Position numbers and translations under genes: made by a program. The notes beneath the pieces were generated by a model, which saw nothing but the letters and a program-made list of their open reading frames with translations, did no database searches and was not told the origin of the DNA. From Streptomyces californicus (GTDB taxonomy: Bacteria; Actinomycetota; Actinomycetes; Streptomycetales; Streptomycetaceae): a DNA stretch of 64,000 nt. The stretch lies in contig NZ_JNZZ01000001.1 of NCBI RefSeq assembly GCF_000717645.1, forward strand, positions 434,001-498,000, in the 5' to 3' direction. Shown here piece by piece: positions 8,993 through 16,057 of the stretch; the first letter of the stretch is position 1; each line of letters starts with the position of its first letter.

Positions 8993-9736
8993 ATGCTCGA
9001 ACTCACCGGCCTGACCGCGGGCTACCACGGCGGCACCGTGCTCCACGGCCTCGACCTGACGGTCGACGCCGGTTCGGTCCACGCCGTCGTCGGCCACAAC
9101 GGCGCGGGCAAGACCACCCTCGTTCACACCGTCGCCGGGCTGACGCGCCCGAGCGCCGGGACCGTGCGCATCGACGGCCGCGAGGTGACCGGGCAGCCGG
9201 CGCACCGGCTCGCGCGCGCCGGGATCGGTCTCGTGCCGCAGGGGCGGCGGGTGTTCGCCGGGCTCACGGTGGAGGAGCACCTGCGGCTGTCCCACCGCCC
9301 GCCGCGCCGGGGCGACACCACGCGCCCCGGCGTCTGGACCCCGGCGCGGGTCCTGGAGCTGCTGCCCCGGCTGGGCGAACGGCGGACGAACCGGGGTGCG
9401 GACCTCTCCGGCGGCGAGCAGCAGATGCTGGCGCTGGCCCGGGCGTTGCTCGGCTCGCCGCGGGTGCTGCTGCTCGACGAGCCGACGGAGGGCCTGGCGC
9501 CGGTCCTCGTACGGCAGGTCCACGAGCTGGTGGTGACGCTGGCGGCCGAGGGGCTCGCCGTCCTGCTGGTCTCCCCCAGCCCCGCCCAGGCCGTCGCGTG
9601 CGCCCGTACGCTCACCGTGCTCACCTCGGGGCGGATGACGCTGCGCATGTCCGGGGAGGACGCCCGCGCCGACCCCACGGCGCTGCGCGCGGCGCTGGAG
9701 CTGACGGCGGCGGGCACGGCGACGGACAACGGCTGA
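8993..9736 (+). CDS. ABC transporter ATP-binding protein, LivF type
   Basis: A 247-residue ATPase, the second nucleotide-binding subunit of the importer. Walker A is GHNGAGKTT, then LVPQGRRVFAGLTVEEHLRL, the signature LSGGEQQMLALARAL, and Walker B LLLLDEPTEGLAP; the GRRVFxxLTVEENL-type segment is typical of LivF. ATG 8993 follows AGAGGA at 8974-8979 at slightly long spacing. The usual switch-loop His is replaced: the expected EQ...A/H region reads LLVSPSPAQAV, which may lower its catalytic competence as half of an asymmetric pair. A strong terminator-like hairpin follows. Confidence 0.92.
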   Translation: MLELTGLTAGYHGGTVLHGLDLTVDAGSVHAVVGHNGAGKTTLVHTVAGLTRPSAGTVRIDGREVTGQPAHRLARAGIGLVPQGRRVFAGLTVEEHLRLSHRPPRRGDTTRPGVWTPARVLELLPRLGERRTNRGADLSGGEQQMLALARALLGSPRVLLLDEPTEGLAPVLVRQVHELVVTLAAEGLAVLLVSPSPAQAVACARTLTVLTSGRMTLRMSGEDARADPTALRAALELTAAGTATDNG

Positions 9737-9776
9737 GCGGCACCCCCGGCCGGATCGGGCCCGGGCGCCGGTGCGG

Positions 9777-9803
9777 GGGGGCGGGCCTTCTCGTCCCGCC
9801 CCC
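9777..9803. terminator. Bidirectional terminator hairpin
   Basis: GGGGGCGGG and CCCGCCCCC form a perfect 9-bp stem with a 9-base loop. It lies between the convergent LivF and FAD monooxygenase genes and could serve both. Confidence 0.7.
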
Positions 9804-9816
9804 GTTCGTCTCGCGC

Positions 9817-11034
9817 CTATCCGGCCTTCATGCTGTGGCCGCCGAAGCCGCTGCGCCGGTCGGAGCCGCTGTTCTGCCGCTGCCACCACGCGTCGAACCC
9901 GGCCTGGTCCATGGCGGTCCAGTCGGGGGTGTTCTCGACCTGCGCGTCACCCATCCGGCGGGCGAGCGCGACCATCGCGGCCCCCACGGGCCCGCGCCCG
10001 GCGTTGTAGCGCTCGAGGACCTCCTTCCAACTGCTCCCGGCCTTCCAGGCGGCTTCCAGTGCCGTGGCGTCCTGGAGCGCCTTCACGCTGCCGCCGCCGA
10101 TGTGCGGCCGGGCGACGCTGGCGGCGTCTCCGACGAGCACCATCCGGCCGGAGGTGTAGTGCGGCACCTCCAGGTCGTAGATGGGCTGGATGAACGTGGT
10201 CTCGGCGGGGGTGCGGAGCACCCGGGAGGCCCAGTACGGGGGGAAGTTGTCGGCGACCAGGGCCCGAAGCCGTTCGGTGAGTTCGGAGTTGAGCCGGCCC
10301 GGCGGCAGGGAGGTGGGCGTACGGAGGTCGGGGTGGAGGCCGTCCGCCTCGGGGGGAGCGGTGTAGAGCACCCAGTTCAGACGGTGTCCGCCGCGGCCGT
10401 CCGGGATGCGGTAGATCATGCAGTGGCCGCCGGGGAAGACGATGTTGTGCGCGTCCTCACCGTCCGACGGAAGGTCCGCGACGTCCGACGAGGTCCCGCG
10501 CCACCCGATGTATCCGGCGTACGCGGCGTCCGCGCCCGGGAACATGGCCTCACGGACGACGGAGCGGTAGCCGTCGGCGCCGATAACGATGTCGAAGCGC
10601 TCCTCGTGGCCGTCCGCGAGCCGCAGCGTCACGCCGTCGGCGTCCGGCTCCACCCCGGTGACCACCGCGCCGGACCGGTGGACGACGTCCCCGGGCACCC
10701 GGCGGCGCAGTTCGCTCCACAGGGAGCCCCAGCTGTAGGCGCGGAACGGGAACGGCTGTTCGCCGACGACGCGCCCGTGCTCGGCCTCGCCGTCGCGCAC
10801 GCTCCACAGCCGCCGGGTCAGCGGGGCCCAGGGCATCTCGGGCGCCACGTAGCCCGCCTCCCGCAGCTCGTCGTACCGGTCGCTCTGAAGAGCGATCCCC
10901 ACCCCTCTGTCACGGAGCCGGTCATCGGCACGTTCCAGAACGGTGATCCGCTCGGCCCCGCCGCGCGAGGCGGCGAGAGCCGCCGCACATCCCGCGATAC
11001 TGCCGCCGACCACGGCGATACTGCCTCCACGCAC
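9817..11034 (-). CDS. FAD-dependent monooxygenase
   Basis: A 405-residue flavoprotein of the PHBH-like class A family. The FAD ADP-binding motif is AVVGGSIAGCAAAL at the N-terminus, the DG motif is DIVIGADGYRSVVRE (about residues 155-168), and the GD motif is GRMVLVGDAASVARPHIGGG (about 305-324). GTG 11034 is preferred because GGAG lies eight bases upstream; another GTG at 11043 has no proper spacing. Such enzymes hydroxylate aromatic or other organic substrates using NAD(P)H. No pathway neighbours are present, so the substrate is unknown. Confidence 0.88.
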   Translation of the reverse strand: MRGGSIAVVGGSIAGCAAALAASRGGAERITVLERADDRLRDRGVGIALQSDRYDELREAGYVAPEMPWAPLTRRLWSVRDGEAEHGRVVGEQPFPFRAYSWGSLWSELRRRVPGDVVHRSGAVVTGVEPDADGVTLRLADGHEERFDIVIGADGYRSVVREAMFPGADAAYAGYIGWRGTSSDVADLPSDGEDAHNIVFPGGHCMIYRIPDGRGGHRLNWVLYTAPPEADGLHPDLRTPTSLPPGRLNSELTERLRALVADNFPPYWASRVLRTPAETTFIQPIYDLEVPHYTSGRMVLVGDAASVARPHIGGGSVKALQDATALEAAWKAGSSWKEVLERYNAGRGPVGAAMVALARRMGDAQVENTPDWTAMDQAGFDAWWQRQNSGSDRRSGFGGHSMKAG

Positions 11035-11159
11035 GACTGGCACTCCACTCACTCGGTGTCCCGGGCAGTGCTGCCGCCGACCGGAACGCCGGCGCCGCGA
11101 CAGCGCAGACAGCCGCAAAACACCTCGTACCAGCGGCTGTTGACCCGAAACCTACGGTC

Positions 11160-11178
11160 AGGATCCGGGCTGGATCCT
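11160..11178. promoter_or_regulatory. Perfect inverted repeat upstream of the FAD monooxygenase
   Basis: AGGATCC-N5-GGATCCT, with 7-bp perfect arms, lies about 125 bp upstream of the monooxygenase start and downstream of the membrane-protein gene. It could be an operator for the monooxygenase; no regulator gene is adjacent. Confidence 0.3.
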
Positions 11179-11244
11179 ATCGGGGGCTCGCCTTCGGCCT
11201 CCGCCCGCCCGGCCGCACGGACCGCCGACGGGGGAGCCTGTCCG

Positions 11245-11565
11245 TCAACCGCCCAGGATCCACCTGGCCGCCGCGATCGCGCCCAGGACCAGCGGCGGCG
11301 CCAGCCACCAACGGCCCATGGCACGCCGGACAGTCGGCGGGGCGAGCGTGAGGAGGAGTCCGAGCGCGCAGGCCGCCAGGGCGAGGAAGCACATCAGGGC
11401 GATCGCGCCGTACGCGTCGGTGTCCCAGCTCCCGGAAGGGCGGGTGATGAGCGCCGCGTGGCAGCAGAGGGCCGCGGCCGCGTAGAGCAGCGTCAGCGGG
11501 ACCGCCATCACCCGGCGCAGACAGCCGTCGTCACCCCCGGCCGCGGGAGCGCCCTCGAACGGCAT
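11245..11565 (-). CDS. Small membrane protein of unknown function
   Basis: A 106-residue protein with three predicted membrane helices (around VMAVPLTLLYAAAALCCHAA, IALMCFLALAACALGLLLTL and WLAPPLVLGAIAAARWIL). The ATG at 11563-11565 is preceded by GGGGGAG. I do not recognise the family. It reads away from the AlkB-like gene and toward the FAD monooxygenase, about 210 bp from that gene's start, so it is probably a single transcription unit. Confidence 0.7.
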   Translation of the reverse strand: MPFEGAPAAGGDDGCLRRVMAVPLTLLYAAAALCCHAALITRPSGSWDTDAYGAIALMCFLALAACALGLLLTLAPPTVRRAMGRWWLAPPLVLGAIAAARWILGG

Positions 11566-11744
11566 GCGCTCCCCCTTCCCGCCATCGCGATCGGGCGCCG
11601 CGCGGTCGGGCACGGCCCCGGCGCGTGATCTTAGCGGCCCCCAGCGGCCGGACTCCGGAAGCCGTGGCAGGTCCGTATCAGCGGTGGGACGCCGGGCCGC
11701 GCCCACGCGTGGGCGACCGGCCGCCTCGGCGCCCCACATCACAC

Positions 11745-11777
11745 CTATTCGCACACTTGCTCGAATAGAGTTACGCT
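11745..11777 (+). promoter_or_regulatory. Promoter with embedded palindrome before the AlkB-like gene
   Basis: CTATTCG-N10-CGAATAG (11745-11768) is a perfect 7-bp inverted repeat. It overlaps a plausible promoter: TTCGCA at 11748-11753 and TACGCT at 11772-11777, six bases before the ATG, which would give an almost leaderless message. The core TCGCAC-N4-GCTCGA matches 10 of 12 positions of the actinobacterial LexA box TCGAAC-N4-GTTCGA. Confidence 0.5.
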
Positions 11778-11783
11778 CCCCCC

Positions 11784-12413
11784 ATGGCCGTACACCTGCA
11801 AAGCTCACTTTTCGACCAGGAGGACGAGGTCTCCACCCGCCCCTTGCGCGGCATCCAGCGCACCGATCTCGGGCACGGGGCCTGGATCGACGTACTGCCG
11901 CAGTGGCTCCGGGGCGCGGACACCTTGTTCGCGTCGCTGGTGCGCGACGTCGGCTGGCGGGCCGAGCAGCGCGTCATGTACGAGCGCGTCGTGGCGGTCC
12001 CCCGGCTCCTGGCCTTCTTCGGCCGGCGCGACCCCCTGCCGCACGCCGCGCTGGAGGCCGCCCGCACCGAGCTGAGCAGGCACTACGCGGGCGAGCTGGG
12101 CGAACCGTTCACCACGGCCGGACTCTGCCTCTACCGGGACGGGCGCGACGGAGTGGCCTGGCACGGGGACACCGTCGGCCGGGGCGGCACCGAGAACACC
12201 ATGGTCGCGATCCTCTCCCTGGGAGCCCCTCGGCACCTGGCGCTCCGGCCGCGCGCGCCCGGCCCCGCCCCCGTCCGCAGGCGGCTCGGCCACGGCGACC
12301 TGATCGTCATGGGCGGCAGCTGCCAGCGCACCTGGGAGCACGCGGTCCCGAAGTCCGCACGGGTGACCGGGGCCCGCGTCAGCGTGCAGTTCCGGCCGGA
12401 CGGGGTGCGCTGA
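11784..12413 (+). CDS. AlkB-like Fe(II)/2-oxoglutarate-dependent dioxygenase
   Basis: A 209-residue dioxygenase of the AlkB family, which removes alkyl lesions from nucleic acid bases by oxidative demethylation. The iron-binding triad is visible as WHGD (H and D, about residues 126-129) and WEHAVPK (H, about 188), and the 2-oxoglutarate-binding Arg lies in RVSVQFRP near the C-terminus. The nucleotide-recognition lid includes LYRDGRDGVAWHGD. There is no Shine-Dalgarno sequence before the ATG, consistent with the near-leaderless promoter described separately. It stands alone between the divergent small membrane gene and the convergent oxidoreductase. Confidence 0.92.
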   Translation: MAVHLQSSLFDQEDEVSTRPLRGIQRTDLGHGAWIDVLPQWLRGADTLFASLVRDVGWRAEQRVMYERVVAVPRLLAFFGRRDPLPHAALEAARTELSRHYAGELGEPFTTAGLCLYRDGRDGVAWHGDTVGRGGTENTMVAILSLGAPRHLALRPRAPGPAPVRRRLGHGDLIVMGGSCQRTWEHAVPKSARVTGARVSVQFRPDGVR

Positions 12414-12453
12414 CGGCGCGGGGGAAGATCGCGTTCCGCGGGGCCGGCCACGA

Positions 12454-13377
12454 TCAGGGCGTCAGGATGATCTTTCCGTCCAGGTGGCCGGCTTCGGCGA
12501 TGCGGTGGGCCCGGGCTGCCTGCGACAGGGGCAGCACGCCGTGGATGCGCCGGGTCAGCGTCGCGTTCTCGTGCAGTGCGCCGACGGCCGCGAGGGCCTC
12601 GGCGGTGCGGTCGTCGGTTCCGCCCCCGGACGAGAAACGCACGCCATGGGCTCGGGCTGCCACGGGGTCGGCGAGGGTGAGGACGTGGTCGGGGCTGCCG
12701 GTGAGGTCGACGGAGTCGCGCAGGACGTCGGCTCCGGAGGTGTCCAGGGCCTTGTCCACTCCGCCGGGCGCGAGGGCGCGTACCCGCTCGGCCAGGCCGG
12801 CGCCGTAGATGGTGCCTGCCGCGCCGAGACCGGTGAGGTGGGTGAGGCCGGCGGCGGAGGCGGTGCCGATGACGCGGGCGCCGCGGGCGAGGGCGAACTG
12901 GACGGCGAGAGTGCCCACGCCGCCCGCCGCTCCGTGGACGAGCAGCATCTGGCCCGCGCCGAGGTCGAGTTCCTCCAGCGCCCGCCAGGCCGCCTCGGCT
13001 GCGACGGGCAGGGCTGCGGCGTGGTGCCGGTCCATGCCCTGCGGGATGGGGGCGAGCCGGCGGGCGTCGGCCAGGGCGAGACCGGCGTAGGTGTGGGAGG
13101 CGGCCCCGAAGACCGCCGCGCCGGGTGCGAGACCGCGCACGCCGGGGCCGGTGGCTTCGACGGTGCCGGCGAGTTCCAGGCCGGGGACGTGGGGCAGGTC
13201 CAGGGGCATGAAGGCGGCCATCGCTCCGCTGCGGAGCTTGAGGTCGAGGGGGTTGACCGTGGTGGCGTGGACGCGGATACGGACCTGCCCGGGGCCGGGG
13301 TCGGGTACGTCGGTGGCGGCGGGCTCCAGGACGTCCGGGGCCCCGTAGGCGGCGAAGGCGATGGCATCGGTGTGCAT
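12454..13377 (-). CDS. NADP-dependent quinone oxidoreductase, zinc-free MDR family
   Basis: A 307-residue medium-chain reductase. The N-terminal GroES-like part contains VHATTVNPLDLKLRSG and HVPGLELAGTVEATGPGV; the Rossmann part has the AAGGVG NADP motif in VHGAAGGVGTLAVQFALARG (about residues 148-167). The Cys ligands of a structural zinc are missing, as in quinone oxidoreductase-type members. ATG 13377 has GAAAG at suitable spacing. Substrate unknown; such enzymes reduce quinones or enones. It is divergent from the LuxR-type gene. Confidence 0.88.
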   Translation of the reverse strand: MHTDAIAFAAYGAPDVLEPAATDVPDPGPGQVRIRVHATTVNPLDLKLRSGAMAAFMPLDLPHVPGLELAGTVEATGPGVRGLAPGAAVFGAASHTYAGLALADARRLAPIPQGMDRHHAAALPVAAEAAWRALEELDLGAGQMLLVHGAAGGVGTLAVQFALARGARVIGTASAAGLTHLTGLGAAGTIYGAGLAERVRALAPGGVDKALDTSGADVLRDSVDLTGSPDHVLTLADPVAARAHGVRFSSGGGTDDRTAEALAAVGALHENATLTRRIHGVLPLSQAARAHRIAEAGHLDGKIILTP

Positions 13378-13565
13378 GATCAGGTGCTTTCTGTGGTGCG
13401 CCGACGGTCGGCGAGGGGCGAAGGGGCCACGGCCGGTGCGGACGTGGCGGGCGGAACGCGCCGATCGGGGCATGGCCCGCTCAATCGGGGTGCGGAGCCG
13501 ACGCGTCCTACGCTCCCCAGCCTCCCGCCGGGACGCCTACGTCCGGCCCCTCCGAACGGGCGGTT

Positions 13566-13589
13566 CGCCCCCTTCTCGCGAAGGGGGCG
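13566..13589. promoter_or_regulatory. Strong hairpin just upstream of the LuxR-type gene
   Basis: CGCCCCCTTC and GAAGGGGGCG form a perfect 10-bp stem with a TCGC loop, ending 30 bp before ATG 13620. In this position it could be an operator or a 5' leader attenuator rather than a terminator, since no gene ends into it. Confidence 0.5.
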
Positions 13590-13619
13590 GCCGTCGTGGC
13601 GCTGTTCTAGCCTGACGCC

Positions 13620-14903
13620 ATGAGCACCATCGACTGGTCGAGTCCCGCCTCGGTCACGTCCGCGCTCGCGGACGTCCAACGGGCGCCTCTCGGCGACGTG
13701 CTGCGCCGCCTGTCCGCGCTGGTGGCCCCGCTCGTGCCGCACACCGCCGCCGTTCAGCTCACCGGCTTCTGCGGCCACTCCCCGCTGAAGGCCCACGGAG
13801 GCGACGACACCGCCGAGGCCGTCACCGGCGCTGATCTGGACAGCCTGGCCCCGCAGGTCCCGGTCGGTGCTCCCTGGCGTGGCACCGCGCACCTGGGCGG
13901 GGCCGACCGCACCGTCACCGCCGTGGCCGCAGCGGCCCCCGACGGCGACGGGTCGCTGCTGGTGCTCATCGGAACCCCCGCGGACCCGCTGCCCTCGGCC
14001 GCGGCGGAACTGCTCCAGAGCATCTGGGACCTCATCACCGCGCACCTGCTCCACCGGGCCCTGGATCCCGAACCCGCACAGCTCGCCCGCTCCCGCGCGG
14101 CCTCCGGCGAGCGCCGGCGCGTCACCGCGGAGCTCACCGGTTCCCACTCCGTCACCCTCACCGCCCTGCTCGCCACTCTGCGCTCCCGGTCCCTCAGCGA
14201 CGTGGCGGCCCGGCAGACGGCCGCCGACCTCGCCGCCTCCGCGCTCATCGATCTGCGCCGTGCCGCGCGGGAGGACCCGGCCGACAGCGATGCGCGCAGG
14301 GTCTTCGAGGACCTCACCGCCGAACTCGGTCCGATCAGGCGCTACAGCGACGTCCGGCTCAGCCTCCGCCCGCCCGAGACGGACCGGTCCATTCCCTCGG
14401 AGACCGTGTACGCCGCCCGGTCCGTCACCCTCACCGCCGTGCTCGACGCGTTCGCACAGGACACGGTGCGACGCGTCCACATCGGATGGGGACTCGGCGA
14501 CAACGCCCTCACCGTCACCGTCCGCGACGACGGTACGAACACCCGCGCCGACACCGGCACCGCCGCCCGGCGACTCCACCGAATCGCCGCCGCCGCGGGC
14601 GGTGAGGCGGCCCGCGACACCGAACCGGAGTGGGGGACCACCGTCACCGCCACCTTTCCCCTGGACCCGGCGGAAGCCGCCGCACCGAGCCCGCTCGACG
14701 GCCTCGCCCCCCGCGAACTCGACGTCCTCACCGGCCTCGCCCGGGGACTGAGCAACCGTGCCGTCGCCGAGGAACTGCACATCGGTGAGACCACCGTGAA
14801 ATTCCACGTGCGCAACATCCTGAAGAAGCTGGACGTCTCCTCCCGCGGGCAGGCCGCAGCCCTCGCCCGGGACGCCGGTCTCACCCCGCCCCGTCAGCCG
14901 TGA
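13620..14903 (+). CDS. LuxR-type regulator with a degenerate histidine-kinase-like body
   Basis: A 427-residue regulator. The C-terminus is a GerE/LuxR helix-turn-helix: LAPRELDVLTGLARGLSNRA, then VAEELHIGETTVKFHVRNIL (about residues 360-400). The body resembles a NarX-type sensor: a GAF-like part (about 20-145), a helical stretch RRRVTAELTGSHSVTLTALL where the phospho-accepting ELHD is replaced by ELTG (about 160-180), and an ATPase-like fold ending GTTVTATFPL (about 335-345) that lacks a recognisable N-box Asn. It therefore looks like a sensor kinase that lost catalysis and gained DNA binding in one polypeptide. No cognate kinase or receiver gene is adjacent. Confidence 0.85.
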   Translation: MSTIDWSSPASVTSALADVQRAPLGDVLRRLSALVAPLVPHTAAVQLTGFCGHSPLKAHGGDDTAEAVTGADLDSLAPQVPVGAPWRGTAHLGGADRTVTAVAAAAPDGDGSLLVLIGTPADPLPSAAAELLQSIWDLITAHLLHRALDPEPAQLARSRAASGERRRVTAELTGSHSVTLTALLATLRSRSLSDVAARQTAADLAASALIDLRRAAREDPADSDARRVFEDLTAELGPIRRYSDVRLSLRPPETDRSIPSETVYAARSVTLTAVLDAFAQDTVRRVHIGWGLGDNALTVTVRDDGTNTRADTGTAARRLHRIAAAAGGEAARDTEPEWGTTVTATFPLDPAEAAAPSPLDGLAPRELDVLTGLARGLSNRAVAEELHIGETTVKFHVRNILKKLDVSSRGQAAALARDAGLTPPRQP

Positions 14904-15262
14904 CGCCCTTCGCACCACACCGGTAGGGACGAACGGCCGCGGCAGACAGGGGGCATCGCGTTCACACGGAGTGGCGGCGGCGAGCGGCACGGCCCGGGGC
15001 GAGAGGGCATGCCGACCGACATCACCGCGCGCCGGGTTGCGGGGCGGGCCCGGTTCACGGCCGGAAGCCGGGGCCGGATCCCGGTGACGCTGCCGGGGAA
15101 GGGGTGGCCCCTCTCGCCGAAGCGTGTCGCCACGGCCCGGTGGCGCCCGCGCGAACTGACGGCCGCCCGCCGCATGTTCACCGTCGCCGGAGCGGTGCCG
15201 CACCCGACCGCACCCATGACGTCCGTGGAATCCGAGGCCGGCTGTGGTCACGCGCCACTTTG
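14904..15262. other. Intergenic region after the LuxR-type gene
   Basis: About 360 bp with no supported gene. Short open frames exist but lack ribosome-binding sites and family motifs. The right end leads into the iron-box promoter. Confidence 0.5.
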
Positions 15263-15309
15263 TTGACAACCCAACAGAGTTCGACTTAGGTGTGCCTTAC
15301 CTAAGTCGA
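15263..15309 (+). promoter_or_regulatory. Iron-box (DmdR/IdeR-type) promoter
   Basis: TTGACA (15263-15268), a 17-bp spacer and TTAGGT (15286-15291) form a good housekeeping promoter. The -10 hexamer is the first arm of TTAGGTGTGCCTTACCTAA (15286-15304), an almost perfect match to the actinobacterial iron box TTAGGTTAGGCTAACCTAA. The palindrome extends to 11-bp arms, TCGACTTAGGT-N7-ACCTAAGTCGA (15281-15309). Fe(II)-bound DmdR1/IdeR should block polymerase here, so the downstream genes should be expressed under iron limitation. Confidence 0.88.
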
Positions 15310-15358
15310 CTGGGTGTTCATGGTTCTGGTCACCGATGCCGAGAAAGGTGCTCATCTC

Positions 15359-15895
15359 ATGAGTGCTGCCCCCTCCACCCGTACCATCGCCCGCGCGGGT
15401 CTCGCCGCGTTCGCCGCCGCCGCGCTGGCGGTGGGCCTCGCCTCCCCCGCCGCCGCCGCGACCGGCACCCGTACCGTCTCCGAGGGCGGTACCACCTACA
15501 ACCTGTCGCTGACGGCCCCCGACACGGCGGCCGCCTCCGGCGCCAACATCACGGTCTCCGGCAGCGGTTACAACACCGGCCAGGGCGTCTACGTGAGCCT
15601 GTGCGTGGTGAACGGGGCCCAGGGCGCCAACAAGCCCTCGCCGTGTCTCGGCGGGCAGGACGAGTCCGGCACCACCGGCGCCTCGCACTGGGTGTCCGGC
15701 CTCGGCGGCGGCCTCCCCAACACCTCGCCGTACGGCGCGGGCGGCACCTTCAGCGTCCGGATACACGTCAAGGCCGACCTCGGCGGCGGCAACGTCTGCG
15801 GCGAGACCGTGGAGTGCGCCGTCGTGACCCGTGCCGACCACACCGACACCAACGACCGCAAGTACGACGTCCACACCCCGATCGACTTCGTGTAG
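15359..15895 (+). CDS. Iron-box-controlled secreted protein with a neocarzinostatin-like fold
   Basis: A 178-residue exported protein. ATG 15359 has AAAGG eleven bases upstream and begins a clear signal peptide (TRTIARAG, then a hydrophobic stretch, with cleavage near SPAAAA). The mature part contains ITVSGSGYNTGQGVYVSLCV, PSPCLGG and a final CGETVECAVVTRADHTD segment. The spacing of four Cys and the closing strand resemble neocarzinostatin-type Ig folds with two disulfides. It lies about 55 bp downstream of an iron box and shares the domain with the next gene. Role unknown; iron control suggests metal or haem acquisition, possibly by binding a chromophore or haem in the Ig-fold cleft. Confidence 0.8.
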   Translation: MSAAPSTRTIARAGLAAFAAAALAVGLASPAAAATGTRTVSEGGTTYNLSLTAPDTAAASGANITVSGSGYNTGQGVYVSLCVVNGAQGANKPSPCLGGQDESGTTGASHWVSGLGGGLPNTSPYGAGGTFSVRIHVKADLGGGNVCGETVECAVVTRADHTDTNDRKYDVHTPIDFV

Positions 15896-16057
15896 CGGCC
15901 GCGGTCCCACCGGACCACTTCAACTCCCCAACTCGCCAGCGCTCGACCACTCGACCGTGCCCTGTGGCGGTCGGTCCGCTGGACGGTTCCACCCCTGCGC
16001 CCGGTCCCGGCAGCTCGTGCCGGGGCCGGGCTCCGACGCGTCGCGACGAGGAAAGCC

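Noticed and set aside
13380..15269. 629-codon frame antisense to the LuxR-type gene
   Set aside because: Artefact of GC-rich codon use on the other strand; no motif and no ribosome-binding site, while the sense protein has a clear LuxR domain.
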